From Dryocola sp032051265 (GTDB lineage Bacteria > Pseudomonadota > Gammaproteobacteria > Enterobacterales > Enterobacteriaceae), in assembly GCA_032051265.1 (NCBI GenBank), contig DAMBYU010000005.1, positions 1-64,000 of the forward strand: a DNA stretch of 64,000 bases, written 5' to 3'. The notes under the pieces were generated by a model. That model saw only the letters and a program-made list of their open reading frames with translations. It did no database searches and had not been told where the DNA came from. The position numbers were made by a program, and so were the translations under genes. Shown piece after piece: positions 41,066 through 50,034 of the stretch. How positions within the stretch are numbered: the first letter of the stretch is position 1; the number at the start of each line of letters is the position of its first letter.

Positions 41066-42154
41066 TTAAGCCTGCTGACAATCAGCGATGGCTGACAGAA
41101 CAATATCGTGTGGCACTCCGCCACGAACTTCACTCTTCCCTAAAGCCTGCGGCAGCACAAGACGCAGCTCGCCCCCCAGGACTTTCTTATCACGCATCAT
41201 GTGGGGCATATATGCGTCTGCTGACATTTCCCGCGGCCCGGTGACGGGCAACCCGGCACGTTGTAGCAGCGTAATGACACGCTGAACATCGGCTTCGCTG
41301 AATTGTCCCAGGCGAAACGCCGTGCGGGCGGCCATGACCATACCGGCTGAAACGGCTTCGCCATGTAACCAGTTGCCATAGCCCATTTCGGCTTCAATCG
41401 CATGGCCAAAGGTATGGCCCAGATTGAGTAAAGCACGTAAGCCGCTTTCGCGCTCGTCGGCGGCCACAACTTCCGCTTTCAGCTCGCAACAGCGGCGAAT
41501 GCAATAAGCCATCGCTTTGCCGTCCAGCGCTAATAAAGCATCGAGATGCTCCTCAAGCCAGCTAAAGAACGCCGCATCAAGGATAATGCCGTATTTGATA
41601 ACTTCAGCCAGGCCCGATGCCAGCTCCCGTTTCGGTAAGGTATTCAAACAGTCGAGATCCACCACCACTGAAGCAGGCTGGTAGAACGCGCCAATCATAT
41701 TTTTACCAAGGGGATGGTTAACGGCTGTTTTACCGCCAACGGAGGAGTCCACCTGCGAAAGCAAAGTGGTAGGAACCTGAATAAAGCGTACGCCGCGCTG
41801 ATAGCTCGCCGCTGCAAAACCGGTCAGATCGCCTACAACGCCGCCGCCAAGGGCGATAAGCGTCGTGTCACGACCGTGCGGTTTTTCCAGCAGTGCCGTA
41901 AAGACGGTATCGAGTACAGCAAGGCTTTTGAATTTTTCGCCATCCGGCAGGATGACGGTATCGACTTTAACGCCCGCTTGCTCAAGCAGACCACGAACCT
42001 TATCCAGATAGAGTGGCGCAAGGGTTTCGTTGGTCACCAGCATCGTTTGATCGCCAGCCTTCAGCGGCCAAAAGGACGCCGAGTCATTAAATAACCCGGC
42101 AGCGATGGTGATAGGGTAACTACGTTCCCCGAGAGTAACCGTTAACCTCTCCAT
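41066..42154 (-). CDS. aroB: 3-dehydroquinate synthase
   Basis: 362 residues. NAD-binding GGGVVGDLTGFAAASYQRGV and Zn ligands in the LNLGHTFGHAIE and NWLHGEAVSAGM regions identify AroB, the second step of the shikimate pathway. Follows aroK by 57 nt. Length equals the E. coli protein. Confidence 0.98.
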   Translation of the reverse strand: MERLTVTLGERSYPITIAAGLFNDSASFWPLKAGDQTMLVTNETLAPLYLDKVRGLLEQAGVKVDTVILPDGEKFKSLAVLDTVFTALLEKPHGRDTTLIALGGGVVGDLTGFAAASYQRGVRFIQVPTTLLSQVDSSVGGKTAVNHPLGKNMIGAFYQPASVVVDLDCLNTLPKRELASGLAEVIKYGIILDAAFFSWLEEHLDALLALDGKAMAYCIRRCCELKAEVVAADERESGLRALLNLGHTFGHAIEAEMGYGNWLHGEAVSAGMVMAARTAFRLGQFSEADVQRVITLLQRAGLPVTGPREMSADAYMPHMMRDKKVLGGELRLVLPQALGKSEVRGGVPHDIVLSAIADCQQA

Positions 42155-42211
42155 AACGCGAAGTCCACCTTAAGAAGCTTTGCCCGCAGGCGTGTCTCTA
42201 TTAAGCCAGAA

Positions 42212-42733
42212 TCAATTGCTTTCCAACATATGAATAATCTGGTTAGCAACCACTTTGGCACTTTGGTCGTCAGTGCGAATCGTTACATCTGCAATCTCTT
42301 CATAAAGAGGATTGCGTTCTTGTGCCAGGGCTTCAAGAACTTCACGAGGTGGCGTCTCAACCTGCAGCAACGGACGCTTTTTATCGCGCTGAGTGCGAGC
42401 AAGCTGCTTCTCAATCGTAGTTTCAAGATAAACCACAACGCCACGGGCCGAGAGACGGTTACGGGTTTCGCGAGACTTCACAGAGCCGCCACCAGTCGCC
42501 AGCACAATGCCCTGTTTTTCAGTGAGTTCGTTGATAATTTTTTCTTCGCGATCGCGGAAGCCTTCTTCGCCTTCAACGTCGAATACCCAGCCCACATCAG
42601 CTCCGGTACGTTTCTCAATCTCTTGATCAGAATCGAAAAATTCCATATTGAGTTGCTGAGCTAACTGACGCCCAATAGTGCTTTTGCCGGCACCCATAGG
42701 CCCAACCAGAAAGATATTGCGTTTCTCTGCCAT
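42212..42733 (-). CDS. aroK: Shikimate kinase I
   Basis: 173 residues from ATG 42733 (MAEKRNIFLVGPMGAGKSTI); 14 upstream residues are rejected. P-loop GPMGAGKST; shikimate-binding DSDQEIEKRTG, FRDREE and LATGGGSV. It phosphorylates shikimate in aromatic amino acid synthesis. Probably the first gene of the aroK-aroB-damX-dam-rpe-gph-trpS string; its leader is 320 nt to hofQ. Confidence 0.97.
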   Translation of the reverse strand: MAEKRNIFLVGPMGAGKSTIGRQLAQQLNMEFFDSDQEIEKRTGADVGWVFDVEGEEGFRDREEKIINELTEKQGIVLATGGGSVKSRETRNRLSARGVVVYLETTIEKQLARTQRDKKRPLLQVETPPREVLEALAQERNPLYEEIADVTIRTDDQSAKVVANQIIHMLESN

Positions 42734-42846
42734 TTTTTCGGTACTACTAAGACAATTCGTTGATGATAAACCCACCCGTTAACAACTTGCTGCGGCGGGA
42801 CATGAACTGAAACCTCATAAGCGTAAGTGCGAGAATCAGACTAAAA

Positions 42847-42876
42847 ATTATCTCAACACTCAAGGTAGTTTGGCAA
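42847..42876 (-). promoter_or_regulatory. Possible aroK promoter
   Basis: On the minus strand TTGCCA (42871-42876) and GATAAT (42847-42852) have an 18-nt spacer, 114 nt before aroK. This is the best sigma-70-like pair I could find in the 320-nt aroK-hofQ gap (42734-43053). Apart from this I see no other clear element there. Confidence 0.4.
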
Positions 42877-43053
42877 CCGATTAAATCACTCAATGCCTCA
42901 GGTGAGGGCTGAAAAGTATAAATCAGGTTTATCGGCCGCAGGAAAACTTTACCCTGCTTCTCGAAACGGTACACCTTGTAAGCTAATTCCTCTCTGCCGT
43001 CAAACACCTGAGCTACGATTACGAGAAAAATCCCTCGGCGGCTTTAGAAAAAA

Positions 43054-44301
43054 CTACGGAATCGGGATAAGTCGGGGAGTAATAAAAACCACCAGTTCAC
43101 GACGCTGGCTGTCCTTTGCATCGTGGCGGAACAGGCCGCCAAGCAGCGGAATAGCGCTCAGTAGGGGAATATTGTCGCGGCTATCTTTACTATGCTGCTG
43201 AAAAATTCCCCCTAACGCGAGCGTTTCACCGTTTTTCACCGACACGACGGTTTCGATCTCTTGCTTATCTATTGCCAGCGCTTCGCCATTGGCCTGCTCA
43301 ATGCTCCGCCCCGGCATATTCTGACTGATCCGCAATTTTAAACGGATGTTACCCTGCGGTTGGATAGTTGGCGTTACCTCCATACCCAGCACCGCTTCTT
43401 TAAATTCTACTGACGTTACCCCCTCCTCCCCGCTGGAAACCTGATAAGGGATCTCCGTACCCTGTTTGATACTGGCGGGCTGCTGATGGGCGGCCATCAG
43501 ACGAGGGCTGGCGATAATTTCAAGCTGTTGCTGTTGCTCAAGGGCGGATAATTCCATCTCAAGCATTCGCCCATCGATACGCGCAATGTTAAAGCCAACG
43601 CGCGCTGTCGCGGCCCCCACAGAAACATCTGCTCCCAGGCCCGCGATACGAGGGGCAGCGCTTCCCTCATCGCTCTGTGCAAGGCTCCATTTCACGCCCA
43701 ACTCATGCAATTTGTTCTGGTTAATCGTGACAATATGCGCCGCGATTTCAACCTGCCCCACAGGAAGATCCATCTCCTTCATCCATGCCGCTATCTGTTT
43801 CAGTGCGGGCTTGTTATCCCGCACGATAAGACGATTGGTACGTTTATCTACGGTGATACTTCCGCGCGGGCTTAGCAGTTTTTCCCCTGCAGCGTTAAGC
43901 GATGCGGCTAACTCGCCAGCGTCGGCATGAGCTGGTGAAAATACCTGGTTAAACAACGGCTGTTTTAGCGCCTGCTGTTTCCGCTGTTCTTCCTGCACGG
44001 CCTGCTGTTGCTGAAGCCTTGCTTTTGGAAAAATCTGCAAAACGTTTCCTTCGCGAAGCTGCGTTAACTCCGCTGTTTTCAGCACCAGTTGAAAGGCCTG
44101 CCTCAGAGGAATGTTTTGCAGGTGGAGCGACACAACACCCTCCACGTCCGGGGAGATCAGTAGATTAACGTTCTGGTTTTCGGCCAGCGCCTGTAAAACC
44201 TGAACCACGGGCGCGTTATCCAGGACCAGCGATACGCCTTTATCCGCGAGGCTTGCTGACGGCCAGGCTAGCAGCAGAACGAACATACGCATCCATGCCA
44301 T
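43054..44301 (-). CDS. hofQ: HofQ secretin-family outer membrane protein
   Basis: 415 residues. Signal peptide at 1-19 (SASLA-DK), N-domain and secretin core; the GQVEIAAHIVTINQNKLHELG and VPLL/IPLLGGLFRH stretches and C-terminal RRELVVFITPRL match PilQ/HofQ. Forms a gated pore for DNA uptake or pili. Starts within hofP (62-nt overlap); AAGGA lies 7 nt before the ATG, supporting this start. In E. coli hof genes allow use of DNA as a nutrient. Confidence 0.93.
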   Translation of the reverse strand: MAWMRMFVLLLAWPSASLADKGVSLVLDNAPVVQVLQALAENQNVNLLISPDVEGVVSLHLQNIPLRQAFQLVLKTAELTQLREGNVLQIFPKARLQQQQAVQEEQRKQQALKQPLFNQVFSPAHADAGELAASLNAAGEKLLSPRGSITVDKRTNRLIVRDNKPALKQIAAWMKEMDLPVGQVEIAAHIVTINQNKLHELGVKWSLAQSDEGSAAPRIAGLGADVSVGAATARVGFNIARIDGRMLEMELSALEQQQQLEIIASPRLMAAHQQPASIKQGTEIPYQVSSGEEGVTSVEFKEAVLGMEVTPTIQPQGNIRLKLRISQNMPGRSIEQANGEALAIDKQEIETVVSVKNGETLALGGIFQQHSKDSRDNIPLLSAIPLLGGLFRHDAKDSQRRELVVFITPRLIPIP

Positions 44302-44626
44302 ATTTTTTTCCTTCTATTTTCCATGAATAAAAAGGCCGCCCGCATTCTGTGGGCACCGTTACGGATAAAAGCTGTTGGCCAATTTCAAGAACCCGCGCGC
44401 CGGGCGCTATTTCCATCCCGCGAATGATACGCCGCCAGTTTTTCTGCGCATCACGCATGACGACAATCGCGCCTCTATCAGAGCTAATCACGCCATGAAG
44501 CGACCACTGTGCCAGCTGTTTAAACAGGACATCACAGGGTGAAAGCAGCGGTTGAAAGGGGTTGCGGGGCATGGAAGAAACCGTTTGCACCACCAGTAGC
44601 AAAACCAGGAGAAAATTAGGATTCAT
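44240..44626 (-). CDS. hofP: HofP, DNA utilisation protein
   Basis: 128 residues with an N-terminal hydrophobic segment (NFLLVLLLVVQTVSSM) and a PilP-like position in the hof operon. Overlaps hofO by 11 nt and hofQ by 62 nt. PilP lipoproteins link inner-membrane PilNO to the secretin; here no lipobox cysteine is seen. Sequence poorly conserved against E. coli; assigned mostly by synteny. Confidence 0.8.
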   Translation of the reverse strand: MNPNFLLVLLLVVQTVSSMPRNPFQPLLSPCDVLFKQLAQWSLHGVISSDRGAIVVMRDAQKNWRRIIRGMEIAPGARVLEIGQQLLSVTVPTECGRPFYSWKIEGKKYGMDAYVRSAASLAVSKPRG

Positions 44627-45089
44627 CGGCGAAGCCCAACGTCATGGTCAGTCTGAGCCATTCGTCTTTTGGTTCGACGATAAAGCTTTGCAGCTCAACA
44701 GCACGGCAGCCAGACAAACGGACAAACAAGGAAGGGAGTTTTGCCCAGGGTAGCAGCATTTCCAGCGCTGCGGTTTTGTTCCCTGGCTGCCATTTTTCAA
44801 GCTTCCCACCGCTGTCATGGACAAGCTCCGTCGCTGAAAACGGCGCCAGCGGCGTGACGTCAGTATGTTGAGCCGCTTCGCGGGTTAACGAAACCAAAGA
44901 AACGACGCTGTGGCGCAGCAAAGAAATTTTTCTGCTTTCCTGCTGATTATTAACTAAAGCCTCTCTTATCTGCGCCTGCCGAGGCTGAATAACGAAACAT
45001 ACAATCAGGATAATCGCTGCGCCGTTAACCGCGGCCAGACTCGCGTACTTTACCCGGCGAGGGGCGGCTAACCAGCGTTCAGTCAGCAT
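44616..45089 (-). CDS. hofO: HofO, DNA utilisation protein
   Basis: 157 residues, one membrane segment near residues 16-34 (KYASLAAVNGAAIILIVCFV), followed by a periplasmic helical region: a PilO-like bitopic protein. Starts inside hofN (11-nt overlap). Expected to pair with HofN. Low sequence conservation; name by synteny. Confidence 0.8.
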   Translation of the reverse strand: MLTERWLAAPRRVKYASLAAVNGAAIILIVCFVIQPRQAQIREALVNNQQESRKISLLRHSVVSLVSLTREAAQHTDVTPLAPFSATELVHDSGGKLEKWQPGNKTAALEMLLPWAKLPSLFVRLSGCRAVELQSFIVEPKDEWLRLTMTLGFADES

Positions 45090-45615
45090 GGCCCACCTCC
45101 GCGGGTTTAAAAGTAAAGGTGAAGTCCAGCGAGCTATTTGCGTTACGTTGAATTCCCTTCGCCGTCACCTCAACCATACCTGGAAGCTGCCATAGAGTTT
45201 GCTCCATCAGCCGAACATCCTCTGGCTTTTCCGCCTTGCCGTGAATGCCTGCCTGTCCATTTTTCATGGAAAGGGAGGTAAGCCAGACGCTTGCAGGCAT
45301 CAGGCTCGCCAGCCCGATAAACCGTTGCTCCCACTCGCTTACCGATAGCCGTTGTGCTTTGCGCATTTCTTGTAATTTTTGCTGCTTCTCCAGCATTTGT
45401 ACCTGCTGAAGTTTGTGCTGCAATAAGGCGCGAAGCTGCGACAGATATTCAGCCTGGATGCGTTGTTGATCTCCCTGCCACGCAAGCAAAGCAGGCCCGG
45501 CGATACCCGCCAGAGTCACCGAAAGCGCGCACCCGGCAGCAAATAAACGCCAGTAGCGTAACTGTCTTTGGCGATATTGCTTCCTCCACGGCAGCAGATT
45601 AATAAAAGGGCTCAT
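45079..45615 (-). CDS. hofN: HofN, DNA utilisation protein
   Basis: 178 residues from ATG 45615 (MSPFINLLPWRKQYRQRQLR), the INLLPWR motif being the PilN signature that contacts PilM. The upstream in-frame extension lies in hofM and is rejected. Membrane segment at about 21-43, then a coiled coil rich in Gln/Lys. Overlaps hofM by 4 nt. Confidence 0.87.
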   Translation of the reverse strand: MSPFINLLPWRKQYRQRQLRYWRLFAAGCALSVTLAGIAGPALLAWQGDQQRIQAEYLSQLRALLQHKLQQVQMLEKQQKLQEMRKAQRLSVSEWEQRFIGLASLMPASVWLTSLSMKNGQAGIHGKAEKPEDVRLMEQTLWQLPGMVEVTAKGIQRNANSSLDFTFTFKPAEVGHAD

Positions 45616-46436
45616 CGGCCGATCCGCCCAATTGCCAGCCCAATCGCTACGGTAAAGCTTCCTCCATGTTGCGGTAATGGCGGTTGCAGCCGAACCAGCG
45701 CACGCCAGGCATCTAATGGCAACGCACCCGGCGGTAAGGGCTCTGCCGTCGCGCTGCTGAAAGCAACCTCCTGTGGCCCGACAGCCAGTTGCTGGCACAA
45801 CTCAGTAAACGTCGGCGTCTGGCGAACATCCACCCACCCCCAATCCGGCTCATCGCCGGAGGTTGCCCAAAGCCAGTGATCGCACTCCCGATGTACCAGA
45901 AATCGCGGTTTAGTCGGGCTGCATAAGCTGCCAAGAATGGGGAGCACGCTTGCGCCGGGAGTAAGCGTTGCGGGAAAAAGCCGTTGTTTTGCAAGGCATG
46001 TGAGCAGTTCATGAATTTCGCTATTCCGGGCAGCGATTACCCGTAATTGAGCCGGATCCTGTGGCATCGCCGTGTAATCCCAGCTCAGTTGAGCAGGTGG
46101 CATCTGTAGCTGCCTTGCAGCACAAGCGGCAAGATAGCTTTCACGGGCCGGCTCCTGCAGGCGATTATCCGGCGCTGGAACAGGGCGTTGTAAGGTACGT
46201 TGGGTAGGAAACGCGATGCGAAGCTGATGACGTAGCGGCAGCTCCTGCCGCCACTGCGCCAGCACTTTTAACAGGTTTTCCGGCGACCGCAGAACGCCCT
46301 GCCGAAAGGTGTTTTCTGGCAGCGGCAGAAGCCACCAACGGCGTAGCTGCCATCCCTGACGTTGTCGCTGTACGGCCACCGCACGTAACGTTTGATGTTG
46401 AATTTCCAGGCCTATTTGCCAGGTGCTGATAACCAT
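45612..46436 (-). CDS. hofM: HofM, DNA utilisation protein
   Basis: 274 residues from ATG 46436 (MVISTWQIGLEIQHQTLRAV); a start 13 codons upstream is possible but less like E. coli HofM (259 residues). PilM-like actin-fold protein, cytoplasmic, expected to bind the HofN N-terminus. Starts the hofMNOPQ operon, divergent from mrcA with a 119-nt gap. Confidence 0.86.
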   Translation of the reverse strand: MVISTWQIGLEIQHQTLRAVAVQRQRQGWQLRRWWLLPLPENTFRQGVLRSPENLLKVLAQWRQELPLRHQLRIAFPTQRTLQRPVPAPDNRLQEPARESYLAACAARQLQMPPAQLSWDYTAMPQDPAQLRVIAARNSEIHELLTCLAKQRLFPATLTPGASVLPILGSLCSPTKPRFLVHRECDHWLWATSGDEPDWGWVDVRQTPTFTELCQQLAVGPQEVAFSSATAEPLPPGALPLDAWRALVRLQPPLPQHGGSFTVAIGLAIGRIGR

Positions 46437-46555
46437 AGTGACGATCTCCGTATCGTTTGCTTTCGAATTTGACATATCAAAGCTTCTGGCTTGCCTTTAT
46501 ACTACCGCGCGTTTGTTTATAAACTGCCCAGTGGAAACGTAATGGGAAATTTAAG

Positions 46556-49108
46556 GTGAAGTTCGTAAAGTATTTATTAATCCTTGCAGTCTGTTGCATT
46601 CTGCTGGGAGCCGGCTCGATTTACGGGTTATATAAATTTATAGAGCCGCAGCTGCCTGATGTCGCCACGCTAAAAGATGTGCGGCTGCAGATTCCAATGC
46701 AGGTCTACAGCGCTGACGGGGAGTTAATTGCCCAGTACGGTGAGAAACGCCGTATTCCGCTGACGCTGAACCAGATTCCACCGGAAATGGTGAGAGCATT
46801 CATTGCCACCGAAGACAGCCGCTTTTACGAGCATCACGGTGTTGACCCGGTTGGGATTTTCCGCGCTGCAAGCGTTGCCCTGTTCTCAGGCCATGCCTCT
46901 CAGGGCGCAAGCACTATTACTCAGCAGTTAGCACGTAACTTCTTCCTGAGTCCCGAACGCACCATGATGCGTAAGATTAAGGAAGCGTTCCTGGCGGTAC
47001 GTATTGAGCAACTGCTGAGCAAAGATGAAATCCTTGAACTCTATCTGAACAAAATTTACCTCGGCTATCGTGCATACGGCGTTGGCGCAGCGGCACAGGT
47101 TTATTTCGGTAAATCAATCGATCAGCTTACGCTGAGCGAAATGGCGATGATTGCCGGTTTGCCAAAAGCGCCGTCAACCTTTAACCCGCTCTATTCCTTA
47201 GAAAGGTCAACTTCCCGTCGTAATGTCGTGCTCTCTCGCATGCTGAGTGAAAATTATATTACTCAGGCGCAGTACGACGAAGCCAGCAGCCAGCCCATCG
47301 TCGCGAACTATCACGCGCCGGAAATCGCCTTCTCAGCACCTTATCTGTCAGAACTGGTGCGTCAGGATCTGGTAGGCCGCTACGGCGAGAAAGCCTACGA
47401 AGAAGGTTATAAGGTTTACACCACCGTAACCCGCAGGATTCAGCAGGGCGCGCAGCAGGCGGTCCGTAACAACGTGATGGCTTACGATATGCGCCACGGC
47501 TACCGCGGCCCGTCAAACGTGCTGTGGAAGGTGGGTGAAAGTGCCTGGGATGAGAAAAAAATTATCGACTCCCTGAAGAGCCTGCCGGTTTATGGCCCGC
47601 TGTTCCCGGCGGTTGTCACCGCGGCGAATCCAACCGAAGCGACCGCTCTGCTGGCGGACGGCACCTCAGTGTCGTTGGCTATGAGCGGCGTACGCTGGGC
47701 GCGTCCGTATCGCTCTGACACCTCACAGGGGCCGACCCCGCGTAAAGTCACCGATGTGATTCAGACAGGCCAGCAGATTTGGGTACGTAAAGTTGATGAT
47801 GCATGGTGGCTGGGTCAGGTTCCGGATGTGAACTCCGCCCTGGTTTCTGTCAATCCACGTGACGGTGCAGTGCTGGCCCTGGTCGGCGGGTTCGACTTTA
47901 ACCAAAGCAAATTCAACCGGGCCACGCAGGCGCTACGCCAGGTCGGCTCGAATATTAAGCCATTCCTCTATACCGCCGCGATGGACAAAGGCTTAACCCT
48001 GGCAAGCGTTCTGAACGATGTGCCTATCTCGCGCTGGGATGCAGGTGCCGGTTCCGACTGGCGCCCGAAAAACTCACCGCCAGAATATGCCGGACCGATT
48101 CGCCTGCGTCAGGGTCTGGGTCAGTCGAAAAACGTGGTGATGGTTCGTGCGATGCGCGCAATGGGTGTGGATTACGCGGCAGAATATTTACAGCGTTTCG
48201 GCTTCCCGGCTCAGAACATTGTACATACCGAATCTTTAGCGCTGGGCTCCGCATCATTCACACCGATGCAGGTTGCGCGTGGCTATTCGGTGATGGCAAA
48301 CGGTGGCTTCCTGGTGGACCCGTACTTTATTTCCAAAATCGTTGATGACAGCGGCCAGACCATTTTCGAAGCGAAGCCAAAAGTGGCCTGCGCCGAGTGC
48401 GATCTGCCGGTGATTTACGGCGAAACGCAGAAATCTAACGTACTGGAGAATCAGAACGTTGAAGATGTGGCGATTTCTCAGGAACAGCAAAATTCCAGCG
48501 TGCCAATGCCAAAACTGGAACAGGCAAACAGCGATCTGGTCGCCCAGACGACCGCGCCGGATTATGCGCCACACGTGATTAATACCCCGCTGTCGTTCCT
48601 GATTAAAAGCGCGCTTAACTCCAATATCTATGGAGAACCGGGCTGGCAGGGTACAGGCTGGCGCGCCGGGCGCGATTTGAAACGCCGCGATATCGGCGGC
48701 AAAACCGGTACAACCAACAGTTCAAAAGATGCCTGGTTCTCAGGTTACGGTCCCGGTGTTGTAACCTCCGTGTGGATAGGCTTTGACGATCATCGCCGCA
48801 ATCTTGGCCGTACCTCTGCAAGCGGCGCGATTAAAGATCAGATTTCAGGTTATGAAGGCGGTGCCAAAAGCGCCCAGCCAGCATGGGACGATTTTATGAA
48901 AGTGGCGCTGGATGGCGTACCTGAAGAGCCAGTCACGCCACCGCCGGGTATCGTGACGGTAAATATCGACCGCAGCACCGGCCAGTTGGCCAACGGCGGC
49001 AACAGCCGTGAAGAGTATTTCATTGAAGGCACGCAGCCGACACAACAGGCGGTGCATGAGGTGGGTACAACAATTATTGATAACGGCGAAGTGCACGAGC
49101 TGTTCTGA
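46556..49108 (+). CDS. mrcA: Penicillin-binding protein 1A
   Basis: 850 residues from GTG 46556, as in E. coli, with AAGG shortly upstream. N-terminal membrane anchor (about 4-26), glycosyltransferase domain with EDSRFYEHHG (catalytic Glu about 85) and QGASTITQQLARN, an OB-like insert, and transpeptidase with SxxK at Ser465 (GSNIK), SxN (SKNVV) and KTGTT near residue 716. Bifunctional class A PBP; builds peptidoglycan with lipoprotein partner LpoA. Confidence 0.98.
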   Translation: MKFVKYLLILAVCCILLGAGSIYGLYKFIEPQLPDVATLKDVRLQIPMQVYSADGELIAQYGEKRRIPLTLNQIPPEMVRAFIATEDSRFYEHHGVDPVGIFRAASVALFSGHASQGASTITQQLARNFFLSPERTMMRKIKEAFLAVRIEQLLSKDEILELYLNKIYLGYRAYGVGAAAQVYFGKSIDQLTLSEMAMIAGLPKAPSTFNPLYSLERSTSRRNVVLSRMLSENYITQAQYDEASSQPIVANYHAPEIAFSAPYLSELVRQDLVGRYGEKAYEEGYKVYTTVTRRIQQGAQQAVRNNVMAYDMRHGYRGPSNVLWKVGESAWDEKKIIDSLKSLPVYGPLFPAVVTAANPTEATALLADGTSVSLAMSGVRWARPYRSDTSQGPTPRKVTDVIQTGQQIWVRKVDDAWWLGQVPDVNSALVSVNPRDGAVLALVGGFDFNQSKFNRATQALRQVGSNIKPFLYTAAMDKGLTLASVLNDVPISRWDAGAGSDWRPKNSPPEYAGPIRLRQGLGQSKNVVMVRAMRAMGVDYAAEYLQRFGFPAQNIVHTESLALGSASFTPMQVARGYSVMANGGFLVDPYFISKIVDDSGQTIFEAKPKVACAECDLPVIYGETQKSNVLENQNVEDVAISQEQQNSSVPMPKLEQANSDLVAQTTAPDYAPHVINTPLSFLIKSALNSNIYGEPGWQGTGWRAGRDLKRRDIGGKTGTTNSSKDAWFSGYGPGVVTSVWIGFDDHRRNLGRTSASGAIKDQISGYEGGAKSAQPAWDDFMKVALDGVPEEPVTPPPGIVTVNIDRSTGQLANGGNSREEYFIEGTQPTQQAVHEVGTTIIDNGEVHELF

Positions 49109-49111
49109 TGT

Positions 49112-49141
49112 AAAAAGCCCTTCAAATGAAGGGCTTTTTTA
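49112..49141. terminator. Bidirectional terminator between mrcA and nudE
   Basis: AAAAAGCCCTTCA and TGAAGGGCTTTTT form a 13-bp stem with a 2-nt centre. T-runs on both strands serve the two convergent genes. Confidence 0.92.
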
Positions 49142-49144
49142 CGA

Positions 49145-49708
49145 TTACTGTAAACGTCCCTGCTCTTTTAGCCACTCCCTGACCAGAAACAGCGCGCTGA
49201 CGTTGCGCGCCTCGCTAAAATCTTCTTCATCCAGCAAATCCATCAGCGACGCCAGCGGCCAGCGAACCTGCGGCAGCTCTTCCGGCTCGTCACCCTCCAG
49301 AGATTCTGGATAGAGATTTTCAGCAACCACAATATTCATTTTGCTGGAGAAATAAGAGGGCGCCATGGTGAGTTTTTTAAGGAAAGTCAGCTCGTTTGCA
49401 CCGAAACCAACCTCTTCTTTAAGTTCGCGATTTGCCGCTTCAAACACGGTTTCACCCGGATCGATCAGCCCTTTAGAAAAGCCAAGCTCATAAGATTCTG
49501 TGCCAACAGCGTATTCGCGGATCAGGATCACATGGTCATCCACAATCGGGACGATCATCACCGCTTCCCGGGAAGAGGGGCGCATACGTTCATATACGCG
49601 TCGGACGCCATTGCTAAACTCCAGGTCCACCGTTTCGACATTAAACAGACGTGAACGGGCCACGGTTTCTACATGTAAAATAGTCGGTTTTTGTAAGGAT
49701 TTGCTCAT
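49145..49708 (-). CDS. nudE: ADP compounds hydrolase NudE
   Basis: 187 residues from ATG 49708 (MSKSLQKPTILHVETVARSR); the upstream 21 residues are rejected. Nudix box G-x5-E-x7-RELKEEVG starts at GLIDPGETVFEAAN. Hydrolyses NADH, ADP-ribose and Ap3A. Convergent with mrcA, divergent from igaA. Confidence 0.96.
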   Translation of the reverse strand: MSKSLQKPTILHVETVARSRLFNVETVDLEFSNGVRRVYERMRPSSREAVMIVPIVDDHVILIREYAVGTESYELGFSKGLIDPGETVFEAANRELKEEVGFGANELTFLKKLTMAPSYFSSKMNIVVAENLYPESLEGDEPEELPQVRWPLASLMDLLDEEDFSEARNVSALFLVREWLKEQGRLQ

Positions 49709-50034
49709 CGTGGCTGGATTTAACAGTGAAGACAGAAAGCTATTGTGCGGTATGCCGCACATCTCGCGCAATGCACATTGGTTATTATTTACATTTTTGT
49801 AACTTCACGATCGCATCTGACGTATCTGTCAACAGGTAGCTTTGAAATAGGAATTTGCTGATATTTACCGGGAAGTCGCTTTGCTAGCATCAGTTTACCG
49901 CAGGTTGTGCCCTTATAAATATGTCTCAAGCTCTTGTTCATACCTGCCGATAACAACTCTTACACCCATAACATTTTTTCAGGGGTGCAATTTGCTGCGC
50001 TTGGATAAGAAAACGATTATTTGATGGGGAAAGC
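49709..50034. other. 326-nt nudE-igaA divergent intergenic region
   Basis: AT-rich with a TGTGCGG/CCGCACA inverted repeat near 49743-49760 (7-nt arms, 4-nt centre). It must hold the promoters of nudE and igaA, but I could not assign -10/-35 elements with confidence. No ORF or RNA gene is recognised. Confidence 0.4.

Noticed and set aside
42747..43007. 86-codon minus-strand ORF upstream of aroK
   Set aside because: No visible ribosome binding site and no recognisable homology; more likely aroK leader/promoter DNA.
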